Assembly (NCBI GenBank): GCA_964351905.1
Contig: CAYGPG010000006.1
Coordinates: forward strand, 17,280 to 81,279
DNA from: GCA-2708415 sp964351905
Lineage (GTDB): Bacteria > Pseudomonadota > Alphaproteobacteria > Micavibrionales > Micavibrionaceae
DNA length: 64,000 nt
Direction of reading: 5' to 3'
Position 1 is the first letter of the stretch. Every line of letters starts with the position of its first letter. Under the pieces are notes generated by a model, which was not told where the DNA came from, did no database searches, and saw nothing but the letters and a program-made list of their open reading frames with translations. This document shows, one piece after another, positions 7,402 through 16,409 of this stretch. A program made the position numbers and the translations under genes.

Positions 7402-8010
7402 ATGCTTGATTTAATCGTTACATCCCTGCCTTTGCTTTACTTTTTGAACATCGCGGCCGTCACCCCTGGGCCCAATAATGTGATGCTCACCGCCAGCGGC
7501 ATAAATTTTGGCTATAAACGCACCATCCCGCACATGTTGGGGATCTTAGTAGGCTTTAATGTCCTTATTATTCTAGGGGCCTTGGGCGTCGGTACCCTTT
7601 ATGAATCGCTCCCCCAAATCGAAATCGTTTTAAAAGTTTTGGGCTCGCTATATTTGTTGTACCTCTCCTATAAAATCTTTAACGCGGGGCGTATCGGGTT
7701 GGATGAAAAGACAAAAAATGCCGAAAAACCAATGACCTTCGTTGAAGCATTCCTGTTTCAATTCGTAAACCCAAAAGGCGTTGTTTTTGCCATGGCCGCC
7801 GCCAGCGTTCTGCCAACCTCTTTTACGTTATTAGAAAGCGTTATTGCCGTTAGTATCTGTTCTGCCATCGCCTCCCTCATCTCAACTAATGTGTGGGCTG
7901 TTTTTGGCACCTTAATCGCTGAACTTTTTCGGGACGCCAAAAAGCGTTTTATTGTGAATACGGCGATGGCTTTGCTTTTGGTCGCCACTATTCCGATGAT
8001 GATATTTTAA
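7402..8010 (+). CDS. LysE-family amino acid exporter
   Basis: A 202-residue membrane protein with about six hydrophobic segments. The LysE/RhtB signature is near the start: AAVTPGPNNVMLTASGINFG (about residues 18-37). A central LYLLYLSYKIF and a conserved FLFQFVNPKG segment follow. Members export amino acids or related compounds across the inner membrane. The ATG at 7402 precedes the first helix. The stop is 13 bp before the HisD-family gene, which suggests a two-gene operon and a link between export and the pathway around that enzyme. Confidence 0.9.
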   Translation: MLDLIVTSLPLLYFLNIAAVTPGPNNVMLTASGINFGYKRTIPHMLGILVGFNVLIILGALGVGTLYESLPQIEIVLKVLGSLYLLYLSYKIFNAGRIGLDEKTKNAEKPMTFVEAFLFQFVNPKGVVFAMAAASVLPTSFTLLESVIAVSICSAIASLISTNVWAVFGTLIAELFRDAKKRFIVNTAMALLLVATIPMMIF

Positions 8011-8023
8011 GAAGAGGCATCTA

Positions 8024-9337
8024 ATGAAAATAGGTTTTTATAAATGGTCAGAATCAAGCCAAGAAGATAAAGCCCGCATTATGCGCCGTTCCGAGGCAGA
8101 TATTGATGCCGTTATGGCACAAGTACACCCTATTATTGAGGATGTGAAGACGCGTGGTGATGCCGCGCTAATTGATTACGCTAAAAAATTCGATAAATGC
8201 GACATAACCTCCTTGAAAGTCACCGAAGAAGAATTTGCAGAAGCGCGCCAAACCCTTGATCCAAAATTAAAATCTGCGATTGATCATTGTGCGGGCAATG
8301 TGCGTAAATTTCACGCCGAACAAATGCGTCGCGTTGAAAAAGACCGTGAATGGATGGTTGAAATTGAAAATGGCGTCTGGGCGGGAGAAAAAGTAACCCC
8401 CATCACCTCCGTTGGTCTGTATGTGCCAGGAGGTAAAAACCAATATCCGTCGGCTGTGTATATGCTCGGCATTCCTGCCACGCTGGCAGGGGTTGAAAAA
8501 GTTGTTATGGTCACACCACCACGTGCGGATGGTAAAATCGGGGACGCCTTACTTTATTCGGCGGAAGTTTCAGGCATCAAAGACATCTATAAAGTAGGCG
8601 GAGCGCAAGCGATCGCCGCTTTGGCTTACGGTACTCAGTCTGTTCTGGCTGTTAAAAAAGTGCTTGGCCCTGGTTCTCCTTTTGTCGCGGCGGCCAAACA
8701 AGCCTTAAGCGGTATCATTGATCCAGGCATGCCCGCAGGGCCATCGGAATCAATTATTCTCTGTGATAACTCCGCAAACACACATAACACCATCCTCGAT
8801 ATCTTGAATGAGGCCGAACATGGCCCTGATTCTGCTGCTTTGCTCGTGACCCATGATGAAGAATTGGCAAAAGACGTACATCAACAATTGCCTGATTATA
8901 TTAATAAATTGCCTGAACCGCAACGCGGCTGGCTGGAAACAAATATGGCGGAGTATAGCGGCGTGATTTTAACGGACTCTATTGAAGATTCCATCGCCTT
9001 TTGTAATAATTACGCGACAGAACATTTGCTCGTAAAGGTTGCGAACCCTGATGATGTTGTCCCACAACTGCTCAATGCAGGCGAAATCCTCATTGGCAAC
9101 AATACTCCGTCTTCTTTTGGGAATTTCGGCATTGGCGTCAACCACGTCCTGCCTACGGGCGGTAATGCGCATACGTACAGTTGCACATCCGTCTGGGATT
9201 TCCTCAAACGCACTTCACTAGCCAAAATGGATAAAATCGGTTTCGAAAGCCTAAAAGACCCCGTCACCACAATCGCCGACTACGAAGGCTTCCCCGCCCA
9301 CGGCAACGTCATCCGTGACCGCAAGCCAGAAAATTAA
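8024..9337 (+). CDS. HisD-family dehydrogenase (histidinol dehydrogenase or paralogue)
   Basis: A 437-residue protein of the histidinol dehydrogenase family. Clear landmarks are VGLYVPGGK, KVGGAQAIAALAYGT, PGMPAGPSE, the ATEHLLV catalytic segment with its Glu-His, NHVLPTGG and FPAHGNVI. Two of the four E. coli zinc ligands differ by alignment by eye: the Gln before AEHG is Glu (NEAEHG), and the Asp of GDYASG is Asn (GNFGIG). The two His ligands remain. VLPTGGxxxT followed by SVWDFLKR resembles HisD-like paralogues more than classical HisD. Location among his genes favours histidine synthesis. I therefore leave the symbol blank. SD AGAAGAGG precedes the ATG. Confidence 0.8.
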   Translation: MKIGFYKWSESSQEDKARIMRRSEADIDAVMAQVHPIIEDVKTRGDAALIDYAKKFDKCDITSLKVTEEEFAEARQTLDPKLKSAIDHCAGNVRKFHAEQMRRVEKDREWMVEIENGVWAGEKVTPITSVGLYVPGGKNQYPSAVYMLGIPATLAGVEKVVMVTPPRADGKIGDALLYSAEVSGIKDIYKVGGAQAIAALAYGTQSVLAVKKVLGPGSPFVAAAKQALSGIIDPGMPAGPSESIILCDNSANTHNTILDILNEAEHGPDSAALLVTHDEELAKDVHQQLPDYINKLPEPQRGWLETNMAEYSGVILTDSIEDSIAFCNNYATEHLLVKVANPDDVVPQLLNAGEILIGNNTPSSFGNFGIGVNHVLPTGGNAHTYSCTSVWDFLKRTSLAKMDKIGFESLKDPVTTIADYEGFPAHGNVIRDRKPEN

Positions 9338-9373
9338 GCTTTAAAAACTATTAATTTTAAAGGCTATTTTACG

Positions 9374-9441
9374 AATCTATGTTAAAGAAGTAATGTTTTT
9401 TTTAACATAGATTGAAGAGTATGTTAATTTGTTTAACATAC
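9374..9441. terminator. Two inverted repeats between hisD-like and fic genes
   Basis: AATCTATGTTAAA (9374-9386) pairs perfectly with TTTAACATAGATT (9401-9413), with a run of T inside the loop. GTATGTTAA (9419-9427) pairs with TTAACATAC (9433-9441). All four arms share TATGTTAA or its complement. They sit between convergent genes, so a bidirectional terminator is most likely; a protein-binding array is the alternative. Confidence 0.5.
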
Positions 9442-9453
9442 GTGTTCAAATAT

Positions 9454-10542
9454 CTATGAATAACCGTCTTTAAGCTCATTAATAAAATAAGTATTAAAAT
9501 ATATTTTTTCGTTGCCAATTTTATGCATCACTAACAAATCTACTTCAGCAAGTTTATTCAAATAAGAAGCTGCAGTTTGTCTTGTCTTGATATTGAGCTT
9601 ATCCATCAGGGTTTGTATACGGCAATAAGGATGCTCAAACAAAACCTCGATTAGTTCTTTCTTATAAATTCCCGGAAGATCATTTTGTACCTTCTCTGTG
9701 AAAAAAATCATGATGGCTTTAATTTTTTCAATTTTGTCTGATGTTTTTTTAGCCGTGTGCTCTACCGCCTTCAACATATACAAAAGCCAGCTCTCCCAAT
9801 CTTGACTCTCCGTAACATTTTGCAAGCCTTTATAATATCCTGTTTTATTATCAATAATATAGCGACTTAAAAACAGCACAGGTGTTTCCAATAAATTCTC
9901 CTGCAAAAGATATAAAATATTCAAAATACGTCCTGTACGTCCATTACCATCTGAAAATGGATGTATCGCTTCAAATTGATAATGAATAATTGCCATTTTT
10001 AAAAGCGCATCATAATCATCATTGATATGGATGAAGTCTTCAAGATCCTTAAGTAATTTATTAATTAAATCAACTCCTTCTGGCGGCGTGTATATAATTT
10101 CACCATAAGGGTTTTTTATCTTTGTACCTGTTGTTACACGTACACCAGCTTGATTATTTTTAATCGTTTGAACAATTTCTATAAAAACATTTGTATTTAA
10201 AGGGCGTTTTTTCATTGCCTTGGCGCCACACCATAACGCTTCTCTATAATCCTGCACTTCTTTGGTTTGCGAATCTTTTACGGTCTCTTTAAGCAAATCC
10301 GCTTGATACAACTTATCATGTGTTGTAAAAATATTTTCAATCTCAGAACTATCTTTAGCCTCTAACAAAACGAGGCTATTAATTAAAACCTCCTGGTTAG
10401 GCAACATCCTTCCTGCAACCTTTAATTCTGCCAAGGCTCTAGTCGCCTTATTAAGCTGTTTTAAAACCGCTTTTGTTTCTATTTCCTTTTGGGGCGGCAA
10501 GAATGGCAAGTCATTAAAAGGTTTTTCTTTATCAAACATCAT
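9454..10542 (-). CDS. Fic-domain protein with N-terminal inhibitory motif
   Basis: A 362-residue Fic protein. The catalytic motif HPFSDGNGRTGR is at about residues 192-203. A class-II-type inhibitory helix precedes the domain: SSEIEN (about residues 60-65) matches [S/T]xxxE[G/N], whose Glu blocks ATP binding in family members. The last ~90 residues look like a winged-helix domain (YCRIQTLMDKLNIKTRQTAA). Fic enzymes usually transfer AMP to Ser, Thr or Tyr of target proteins. The target here is unknown. Its ATGATG start overlaps the hisB stop codon (TGA inside the start), so translation is probably coupled to hisB. Confidence 0.92.
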   Translation of the reverse strand: MMFDKEKPFNDLPFLPPQKEIETKAVLKQLNKATRALAELKVAGRMLPNQEVLINSLVLLEAKDSSEIENIFTTHDKLYQADLLKETVKDSQTKEVQDYREALWCGAKAMKKRPLNTNVFIEIVQTIKNNQAGVRVTTGTKIKNPYGEIIYTPPEGVDLINKLLKDLEDFIHINDDYDALLKMAIIHYQFEAIHPFSDGNGRTGRILNILYLLQENLLETPVLFLSRYIIDNKTGYYKGLQNVTESQDWESWLLYMLKAVEHTAKKTSDKIEKIKAIMIFFTEKVQNDLPGIYKKELIEVLFEHPYCRIQTLMDKLNIKTRQTAASYLNKLAEVDLLVMHKIGNEKIYFNTYFINELKDGYS

Positions 10543-11135
10543 AAACTTCCCTTCGTGCTCGGTAATATCCCTACTGCGCGTGGATCATGTTCTGTGGCCA
10601 TTTTTAAGGCTTTGGCGAAGGCTTTAAAGACGCTTTCGATGATATGGTGGTTATTCTCGCCATACAAATTCTCACAATGGAGCGTCATGCCCGAATTTTG
10701 CGCGACAGAATGGAAAAAATGACCGAAAAGCTCGGTTTCCATGTTCTCCCCCAAACGATCCAGCGTGAATTTTACATTCCAAGCACTATAAGGACGGTTC
10801 GATAAATCTAACGCGACGCGGCTTAAACATTCATCCATGGGCACGTAAGAATGACCATAGCGATAAATTCCCATTTTATCGCCCAAGGCTTCCTTAATCG
10901 CATCCCCTAACGCCAGACCACAATCTTCTACCGTATGGTGTGAATCAATCGCCAAATCCCCATCGCAATGCAAGGTCAGGTCAAAAAGGCCATGTTTAGC
11001 AATTTGATCCAACATATGATCAAAAAACGCCAAGCCTGTCTTGATGTCGGCCTTGCCTGTTCCATCTAAATTCAGTTCAACCTTAATCTTGGTTTCTTTG
11101 GTATTGCGTTCAATTTTCGAAGTTCTTTGTGTCAT
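10539..11135 (-). CDS. hisB: HisB, imidazoleglycerol-phosphate dehydratase
   Basis: The 198-residue monofunctional dehydratase, without the phosphatase domain of E. coli HisB. Manganese-binding motifs are clear: FFDHMLDQ, DSHHTVED (about residues 64-71) and NNHHIIES (about 160-167). It converts imidazole glycerol phosphate to imidazole acetol phosphate. The start is divergent from hslV, leaving only 57 bp for both promoters; in many alphaproteobacteria hisB and hslV are adjacent in this way. The stop overlaps the fic start. Confidence 0.97.
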   Translation of the reverse strand: MTQRTSKIERNTKETKIKVELNLDGTGKADIKTGLAFFDHMLDQIAKHGLFDLTLHCDGDLAIDSHHTVEDCGLALGDAIKEALGDKMGIYRYGHSYVPMDECLSRVALDLSNRPYSAWNVKFTLDRLGENMETELFGHFFHSVAQNSGMTLHCENLYGENNHHIIESVFKAFAKALKMATEHDPRAVGILPSTKGSL

Positions 11136-11192
11136 AATCTTACCTTTATTTCTCTCTTGACCTAAACGCTATTACAAGGCATTTCATAAGGC

Positions 11193-11714
11193 ATGACAAC
11201 AATTTTAGCAATTCGAAAAGACAATGATGTGGTTGTGGCGGGTGACGGGCAAGTCTCCCTCGGCCAAACGGTGATGAAATCTAACGCCCGCAAAGTCCGC
11301 CGTTTAGGCAAAGACAGTAAAATTATTGCAGGTTTTGCAGGTGCAACCGCCGATGCTTTTACGCTATTTGAGCGTTTAGAAGCCAAATTAGAGGCGCACC
11401 CAGGGCAACTCACCCGTGCCTGTGTGGAATTGGCCAAAGATTGGCGTACGGATAAATATTTACGCAAACTCGAGGCCCTGATGGTCGTCTGTGATAAAGA
11501 CACCTCGCTTATTTTGACGGGAACTGGTGATGTGGTAGAGCCTGAAGATGGCATCATCGGCATTGGATCAGGCGGAAATTTCGCTCTCGCTGCCGCCCGC
11601 GCCATGATTGACCGCAAAGATATGGATGCCGAGGCCATTGCCACAAAAGGCTTAAAAATTGCCGCCGATATCTGTGTTTACACCAACGCCAATATTATCG
11701 TTGAAAAGCTTTAA
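11193..11714 (+). CDS. hslV: HslV, peptidase subunit of the HslVU (ClpYQ) protease
   Basis: The 173-residue proteasome-like threonine peptidase. The mature enzyme uses the Thr after the initiator Met (MTTILAIR), and that residue is present. GDGQVSLGQT and the KVRRLG segment are conserved. It forms a double hexamer capped by HslU, which follows 83 bp downstream. The cytosolic complex degrades misfolded and regulatory proteins in heat shock. An exact length without extension supports the ATG at 11193. Confidence 0.97.
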   Translation: MTTILAIRKDNDVVVAGDGQVSLGQTVMKSNARKVRRLGKDSKIIAGFAGATADAFTLFERLEAKLEAHPGQLTRACVELAKDWRTDKYLRKLEALMVVCDKDTSLILTGTGDVVEPEDGIIGIGSGGNFALAAARAMIDRKDMDAEAIATKGLKIAADICVYTNANIIVEKL

Positions 11715-11797
11715 GCTTTTTTAAAATTAGCTCGAGGCGAGCGAGCCCGCAAAGACGCAATGAACATAAATTTATTAGACATGACTATGACTGAACT

Positions 11798-13138
11798 ATG
11801 ACTGAACAAACAAATTCAAAACCTCTTCCTGATACTTTATCTTTCTCCCCGCGAGAGATTGTACATGAGCTAGATCGTAATATTATCGGCCAAAAGGACG
11901 CCAAGCGTGCCGTTTCTATCGCCTTGCGTAACCGCTGGCGCCGCCTACAGCTTGACCCACAAATGCAAGAAGAAGTCTATCCCAAAAACATCCTCATGAT
12001 AGGGCCAACAGGGGTAGGGAAGACTGAAATTGCGCGTCGTTTGGCAAAGCTTGCCCAAGCGCCGTTTGTGAAGGTTGAAGCCACCAAATTTACCGAAGTT
12101 GGCTATGTTGGGAAGGATGTTGAATCTATTATTCGGGATCTGGTTGAAAATGCCATTCATATGATGCGTGAAAAAATGCGTAAGACCGTCACCGCACAGG
12201 CTGAAATTTATGCCGAAGACCGCGTCCTCAATGCCCTTGTGGGTGAAGAAGCAGGGGAGGCGACCAAAAAATCTTTTCGTGAGAAATTACGCAAAGGCGA
12301 ATTTGATGAAAAAGAAATTGAGTTAGATTTACAAGATAACTCCAACCCCATGGCTAATATGATGGATATCCCAGGCATGCCCGGCGGCTCCATGAGCATG
12401 ATGAGCATTGGCGATATTTTTGGCAAACAAAATAAAACCAAACGCAAAAAAATGACTGTCGAAGATTCATATGAGGTTCTTATGGCAGAAGAAGCCGACA
12501 AGCTTTTAGACGAAGACAAAATTATATCCGAAGCGCTCGATTTGGTTCAACAAAATGGAATCGTATTTTTGGATGAAGTTGATAAAATTGCCGTGAACCG
12601 TGATGCCCGTGGCGGCGATGTATCGCGTGAAGGGGTTCAGCGTGACTTACTTCCGCTAATCGAAGGGACAACCGTTACCACCAAACATGGTATGGTTAAA
12701 ACAGATCATATCCTGTTCATCGCCAGCGGTGCCTTCCATTACGCCAAGCCGTCAGATCTTTTGGCTGAGCTACAAGGACGATTGCCGATCCGCGTGGAGC
12801 TTCGCGCCTTAACCGAAGAAGACTTTGTCCGCATCCTCACCGAAACCGAAAGTTGTTTGATCAAACAATACAAAGCCCTCATCGGCACCGAAGGCGTTGA
12901 TTTAGATTTCACCGATGACGCCATTAAAGAAATTGCAAAAATTGCCTTTAACGTCAATGAGACAGTTGAAAATATCGGGGCGCGTCGCTTATTGACGGTC
13001 ATGGAAAAATTATTAGATGAAATTTCTTATACCGCGTCTGATCGTTCTGGTGAAAAAATTACGATTGATGCAAAAGAGGTCAAAGAAAATGTTGGCGACC
13101 TCGCCCAAAATACAGATTTAAGTAAATTTATTCTTTAA
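11798..13138 (+). CDS. hslU: HslU, ATPase subunit of the HslVU protease
   Basis: A 446-residue AAA+ unfoldase. Walker A is GPTGVGKTE (about residues 69-77) and Walker B is GIVFLDEVDKIA (about 250-261). The pore-type GYVGKDVES motif follows Walker A, and the insertion (I) domain between the Walker motifs is Met-rich and low complexity (residues about 180-215). Sensor and C-terminal segments (GARRLLTVMEKLLDE) are present, ending SKFIL as expected for docking into HslV. Upstream in-frame and out-of-frame ATGs make the start slightly uncertain; 11798 gives the family length. Confidence 0.96.
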   Translation: MTEQTNSKPLPDTLSFSPREIVHELDRNIIGQKDAKRAVSIALRNRWRRLQLDPQMQEEVYPKNILMIGPTGVGKTEIARRLAKLAQAPFVKVEATKFTEVGYVGKDVESIIRDLVENAIHMMREKMRKTVTAQAEIYAEDRVLNALVGEEAGEATKKSFREKLRKGEFDEKEIELDLQDNSNPMANMMDIPGMPGGSMSMMSIGDIFGKQNKTKRKKMTVEDSYEVLMAEEADKLLDEDKIISEALDLVQQNGIVFLDEVDKIAVNRDARGGDVSREGVQRDLLPLIEGTTVTTKHGMVKTDHILFIASGAFHYAKPSDLLAELQGRLPIRVELRALTEEDFVRILTETESCLIKQYKALIGTEGVDLDFTDDAIKEIAKIAFNVNETVENIGARRLLTVMEKLLDEISYTASDRSGEKITIDAKEVKENVGDLAQNTDLSKFIL

Positions 13139-13839
13139 AGCGACATAACGTATTGGGCTGAGCGGCGCAGAGAACTCACTCCTGTTTCAACAATATTTTC
13201 CAACTTTTGAATCATGGGGCGCTCTGAAACCCCTAAACGTAGCTCATAGGTAAAACCATCACGTGGAATATCTGGTTCATACTCAATAATATCCACTGAT
13301 GTCACAGCTACAATCGGATGCTTTGGATAACTCTCTACATCCTTATCAGAAAGCATGTTTGCCCCTTCTAGAACTGGTATAATGCGGTGCTCTCCAACAC
13401 TGCTTTTTGCAATCGAATCTTCAAAACAGATTTCTTCTTTTCCTGTTGCTTGGGAAATTCTTCTTTTACGCGGTAATGGCAAGATTAAATAAATAGTCTC
13501 ACCAAAATTTATTCGATAGCGGTTCTTATATAAATTTTTTGTATCAGTACAATGAACCATAAAACTTGCAAGCGTTTCAGGATTTCTTAAATCAATAACC
13601 GTATGGTCTTGACGCTTGCCTCTTAATTTACCTGCGGAATTTTGACTAAAAACATTGGTAAGCTTAATAAGAGTCTCACGAACACTATTTTCTGCTGGCA
13701 CTGTTATTTGATAAGCACCTCGTAAAAGTAATTCTGGTGTATGATAAGGCAAAGCAACAAAATGTGATCGATCTTTGAATACATTAGGCATTATTGGTAC
13801 AGGTGTACCACCTTTAAAATTTGGATTTAAATTCGCCAT
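13135..13839 (-). CDS. Hypothetical protein
   Basis: A 234-residue protein without a signal peptide or membrane helix. It opens with a polar segment and has a GETIYLILPLPRKRR segment in the middle and PIVAVTSVDIIEYEP near residue 175. I do not recognise a family. The stop overlaps the hslU stop region by 4 bp in convergent orientation, so it is a stand-alone gene sharing no transcript with hslVU. The opposite flank is divergent to the M23 peptidase gene. Confidence 0.65.
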   Translation of the reverse strand: MANLNPNFKGGTPVPIMPNVFKDRSHFVALPYHTPELLLRGAYQITVPAENSVRETLIKLTNVFSQNSAGKLRGKRQDHTVIDLRNPETLASFMVHCTDTKNLYKNRYRINFGETIYLILPLPRKRRISQATGKEEICFEDSIAKSSVGEHRIIPVLEGANMLSDKDVESYPKHPIVAVTSVDIIEYEPDIPRDGFTYELRLGVSERPMIQKLENIVETGVSSLRRSAQYVMSL

Positions 13840-13942
13840 TTTTTCTTTACCATCATCGCTGCGCTATTCTTATCTCACAAACAATAAGTTATGTCAAATA
13901 TAATCTTCTTTTATTGTGACCTTTAAAACGCTAGAAATTCAT

Positions 13943-14983
13943 ATGGTTTCACGCTTATTTATCCTTTCTTTAACGGCTTTTATTCTATTTTTCAACACGG
14001 CAATGGCTCAACAAGCCAAGCCATTGATAAAAATAACAAAAACGCCTGTTTTTGACCTACCGATTGATTGCATCATTGGTGAAGATTGTTGGGTCATGAA
14101 TTATGTCGATATGGGGCCTGATGATGAAAAACAAACTGATCCGGCCTGTCAGGCACGTACATATGACGGTCATAAGGGTACAGATTTCATGATTTTGGAT
14201 GAAGCCACCATGAAAAAGGGCGTCAATGTCATCGCGCCCCTTGATGGCACGATCAAGAAAGTTCGTGATGGCGAGGAAGATCGCTTTCCCACCGAAGAAC
14301 AGCTTGAAGAAACCAAAGAACAGCGAAAAGAATGCGGTAACGCAGTTCTTATTGATCATGGTGATGGCCTCAATACTATTTACTGCCACCTCAAGAAAAA
14401 CTCAATTAAGGTGACGTCTGGTCAAACAATTAAAAAAGATGATGTTATTGGTCAGGTCGGCTTATCAGGCCTAACGCAATTTCCACATCTTCATTTTGGT
14501 ATTATTCGCGATAACGAAGTGATTGATCCTTTTACTGGACAAAACAACAAACAAACATGCGGAACCAAAAAACGTTCTCTTTGGCTTGATCAAGAAACCT
14601 TGCAATACCAACCTTTTGTTATACAAAATATGGGTTTTGATAATAATTTACCGAGCCTGACTGATATCGAAAAAGATGGGAAATCTGCCGAAACTATCAC
14701 AATTAATTCTGATCTCTTAACAATGTGGGTCATGTTATTTGGCGTTCAGGAAAATGATACAATTCACCTAACAATCACTGATCCGAATGGCAAAATTTTT
14801 GCGGAACGTACCATTATCCAAGATAAGAAGCGCGCACGGCAATTTTATTACACCGGCCGCCGCACAACAAAAACCCCTCTCATAGAAGGGGCATACACTG
14901 GAAGCGTTACAATTGAGCGAGAACATAAAGGTCAAATTATTAAAGATGATCAACTGACCAGTATATTGGTCATACAAAATTAA
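13943..14983 (+). CDS. Secreted M23-family metallopeptidase
   Basis: About 346 residues from the ATG at 13943; an upstream in-frame GTG (13916) would add nine residues before the signal peptide and is less likely. A signal peptide ends near FNTAMA-QQ. The M23 (LytM/lysostaphin-type) zinc motifs are HKGTD (HxxxD) and FPHLHFGI (HxH), in the order expected for a peptidase domain at about residues 70-190. Such enzymes cut peptide cross-links of peptidoglycan or act as activators of amidases. A C-terminal ~130-residue region is beta-rich and unassigned. It ends convergently on the Smr gene. Confidence 0.88.
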   Translation: MVSRLFILSLTAFILFFNTAMAQQAKPLIKITKTPVFDLPIDCIIGEDCWVMNYVDMGPDDEKQTDPACQARTYDGHKGTDFMILDEATMKKGVNVIAPLDGTIKKVRDGEEDRFPTEEQLEETKEQRKECGNAVLIDHGDGLNTIYCHLKKNSIKVTSGQTIKKDDVIGQVGLSGLTQFPHLHFGIIRDNEVIDPFTGQNNKQTCGTKKRSLWLDQETLQYQPFVIQNMGFDNNLPSLTDIEKDGKSAETITINSDLLTMWVMLFGVQENDTIHLTITDPNGKIFAERTIIQDKKRARQFYYTGRRTTKTPLIEGAYTGSVTIEREHKGQIIKDDQLTSILVIQN

Positions 14984-15576
14984 TTCTTATTCTTCCTTAA
15001 ATAAACGTACAGTGCGCCTTCACCGCCATCTTTGGGGTGCGCCGTTTCTATTTTTAAAATATACGGTTTAAGCCTATCTTCACGCAGCCATAAAGGAACA
15101 TTTTGCTTTAAAACGCCTTCGCCTTTTTTAATCCAATCCTCGCTTGTGCTTTTTGACTTTCCTTTTCCCGTTATAATGATGACATTGCGAAATCCGCGTT
15201 TATATGATTTTTCAATAAAATTAATTGTCGCATCATACGCTTGTAATTTATTAAAACCATGCAAATCCAACCTTGCTTCAATTTGGATTTGGCCTTTTTT
15301 TAATCGCGCGGCTGTACGCCTATCAATTTGTGGTTCTTGATTATCCTTTGGACGCGTTGCTGACTTTTCATGCCGCTCTATTTTTACTTTTGAGGTTTTT
15401 GAAACAGAATCTTCATGTGGCTCCACCTCATCCAATAATTCTTTAAAATTCTCCAGTTCATCATCTTGATCTTGTGGCGCTATTTCCTTGGCAAAAGAAT
15501 CCCATATTTCTTGATCTTCATCGTTTAAGCTGACTGAACTGCTCTTATTTTTATCTTTATTATCCATAGCCATCAC
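14980..15576 (-). CDS. Smr-domain protein
   Basis: A 198-residue protein with a C-terminal Smr (small MutS-related) domain at about residues 100-195. The domain's landmarks are ARLDLHGFNKLQAYDAT, VIIITGKGKS and the closing GALYVYLRK. The first 100 residues are charged and probably disordered, as in family members. Smr domains have nicking or RNA/DNA-binding endonuclease activity; the specific role of this short form in alphaproteobacteria is not established. It is convergent with the M23 gene (4-bp overlap at the stops). Confidence 0.85.
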   Translation of the reverse strand: MMAMDNKDKNKSSSVSLNDEDQEIWDSFAKEIAPQDQDDELENFKELLDEVEPHEDSVSKTSKVKIERHEKSATRPKDNQEPQIDRRTAARLKKGQIQIEARLDLHGFNKLQAYDATINFIEKSYKRGFRNVIIITGKGKSKSTSEDWIKKGEGVLKQNVPLWLREDRLKPYILKIETAHPKDGGEGALYVYLRKNKN

Positions 15577-15620
15577 TTTTTTTTGGGAAATCGCAGAATT
15601 TCTGACATAATAAATATATA

Positions 15621-16397
15621 ATGCCTCATTCTATAAAAAAATGTCTAATTCTTTTCTTAAGCCTAAGCTGTCTTTCGGCTTTCAGCCCGCAGGTACAGGC
15701 TCAAAAAAATAGAGCTATAACCGCCGAAGAGGTTGCCATTGCTTTTTATAAGACAGGAAACATTGTTCCTAGTTTTGAAAGCTGGATTAAAGAAAGTGAC
15801 ACTTACCTAACAACACCATTAGGGCGGCGTGACGAAGTTTTTGAAAAACAAGATTTGCGCCTTAAAAAATTGTATCAAGATTTTAGTGTTGAAAATAATC
15901 TTCTTAAAATTAGGACATCCGCCCATGTAAAATTAAGTCGTGAACAAGATGAAAACAAAAGACCAAATTATTTTGTTGAAGTTGTTATCGATGAAGAAAA
16001 TGAGGTCACCTATTTTCCTTATAAATTCTTAGATCAAAACATCATGGTGATCCCAAACCATTTTCAAAAATTAAAAAAGCAACCCATTTCAAAAACTGAA
16101 TATGATTATATTAAGTCTGTAACAGAAAAAGGAAATCGCTTTCCACTGATTTTAAAACTCAAATCAAAAGAGTCAGATTTTACCCACCCCTACGTCGTAG
16201 ACGATATTCCGCAATGGGCCTTCCTAACAGATATCGCCACAATTGAAAGCTGGACAAAAAGTAACCAATTAATTTGGCAATATTCAGCCCCTTGGTATTT
16301 ATCACCAGAAGAACGTAAAATTCATAAGATCTATAAATCTGGTGATGAATTATTACAAAATGGTGGCCACGTAAAGCCTTTAGGAAATATAAAATAA
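15621..16397 (+). CDS. Secreted hypothetical protein
   Basis: A 258-residue protein with a signal peptide (KCLILFLSLSCLSAFSPQVQA, cut near AQ-KN). The mature part is polar with alternating beta-like segments (NYFVEVVIDEENEVTYFPYKF) and no cysteine pair obvious in it. I do not recognise the family. It is likely periplasmic or exported. It lies 12 bp before the next plus-strand gene, so the two are probably one transcript. Confidence 0.75.
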   Translation: MPHSIKKCLILFLSLSCLSAFSPQVQAQKNRAITAEEVAIAFYKTGNIVPSFESWIKESDTYLTTPLGRRDEVFEKQDLRLKKLYQDFSVENNLLKIRTSAHVKLSREQDENKRPNYFVEVVIDEENEVTYFPYKFLDQNIMVIPNHFQKLKKQPISKTEYDYIKSVTEKGNRFPLILKLKSKESDFTHPYVVDDIPQWAFLTDIATIESWTKSNQLIWQYSAPWYLSPEERKIHKIYKSGDELLQNGGHVKPLGNIK

Positions 16398-16409
16398 AGG
16401 ACAACAAAA

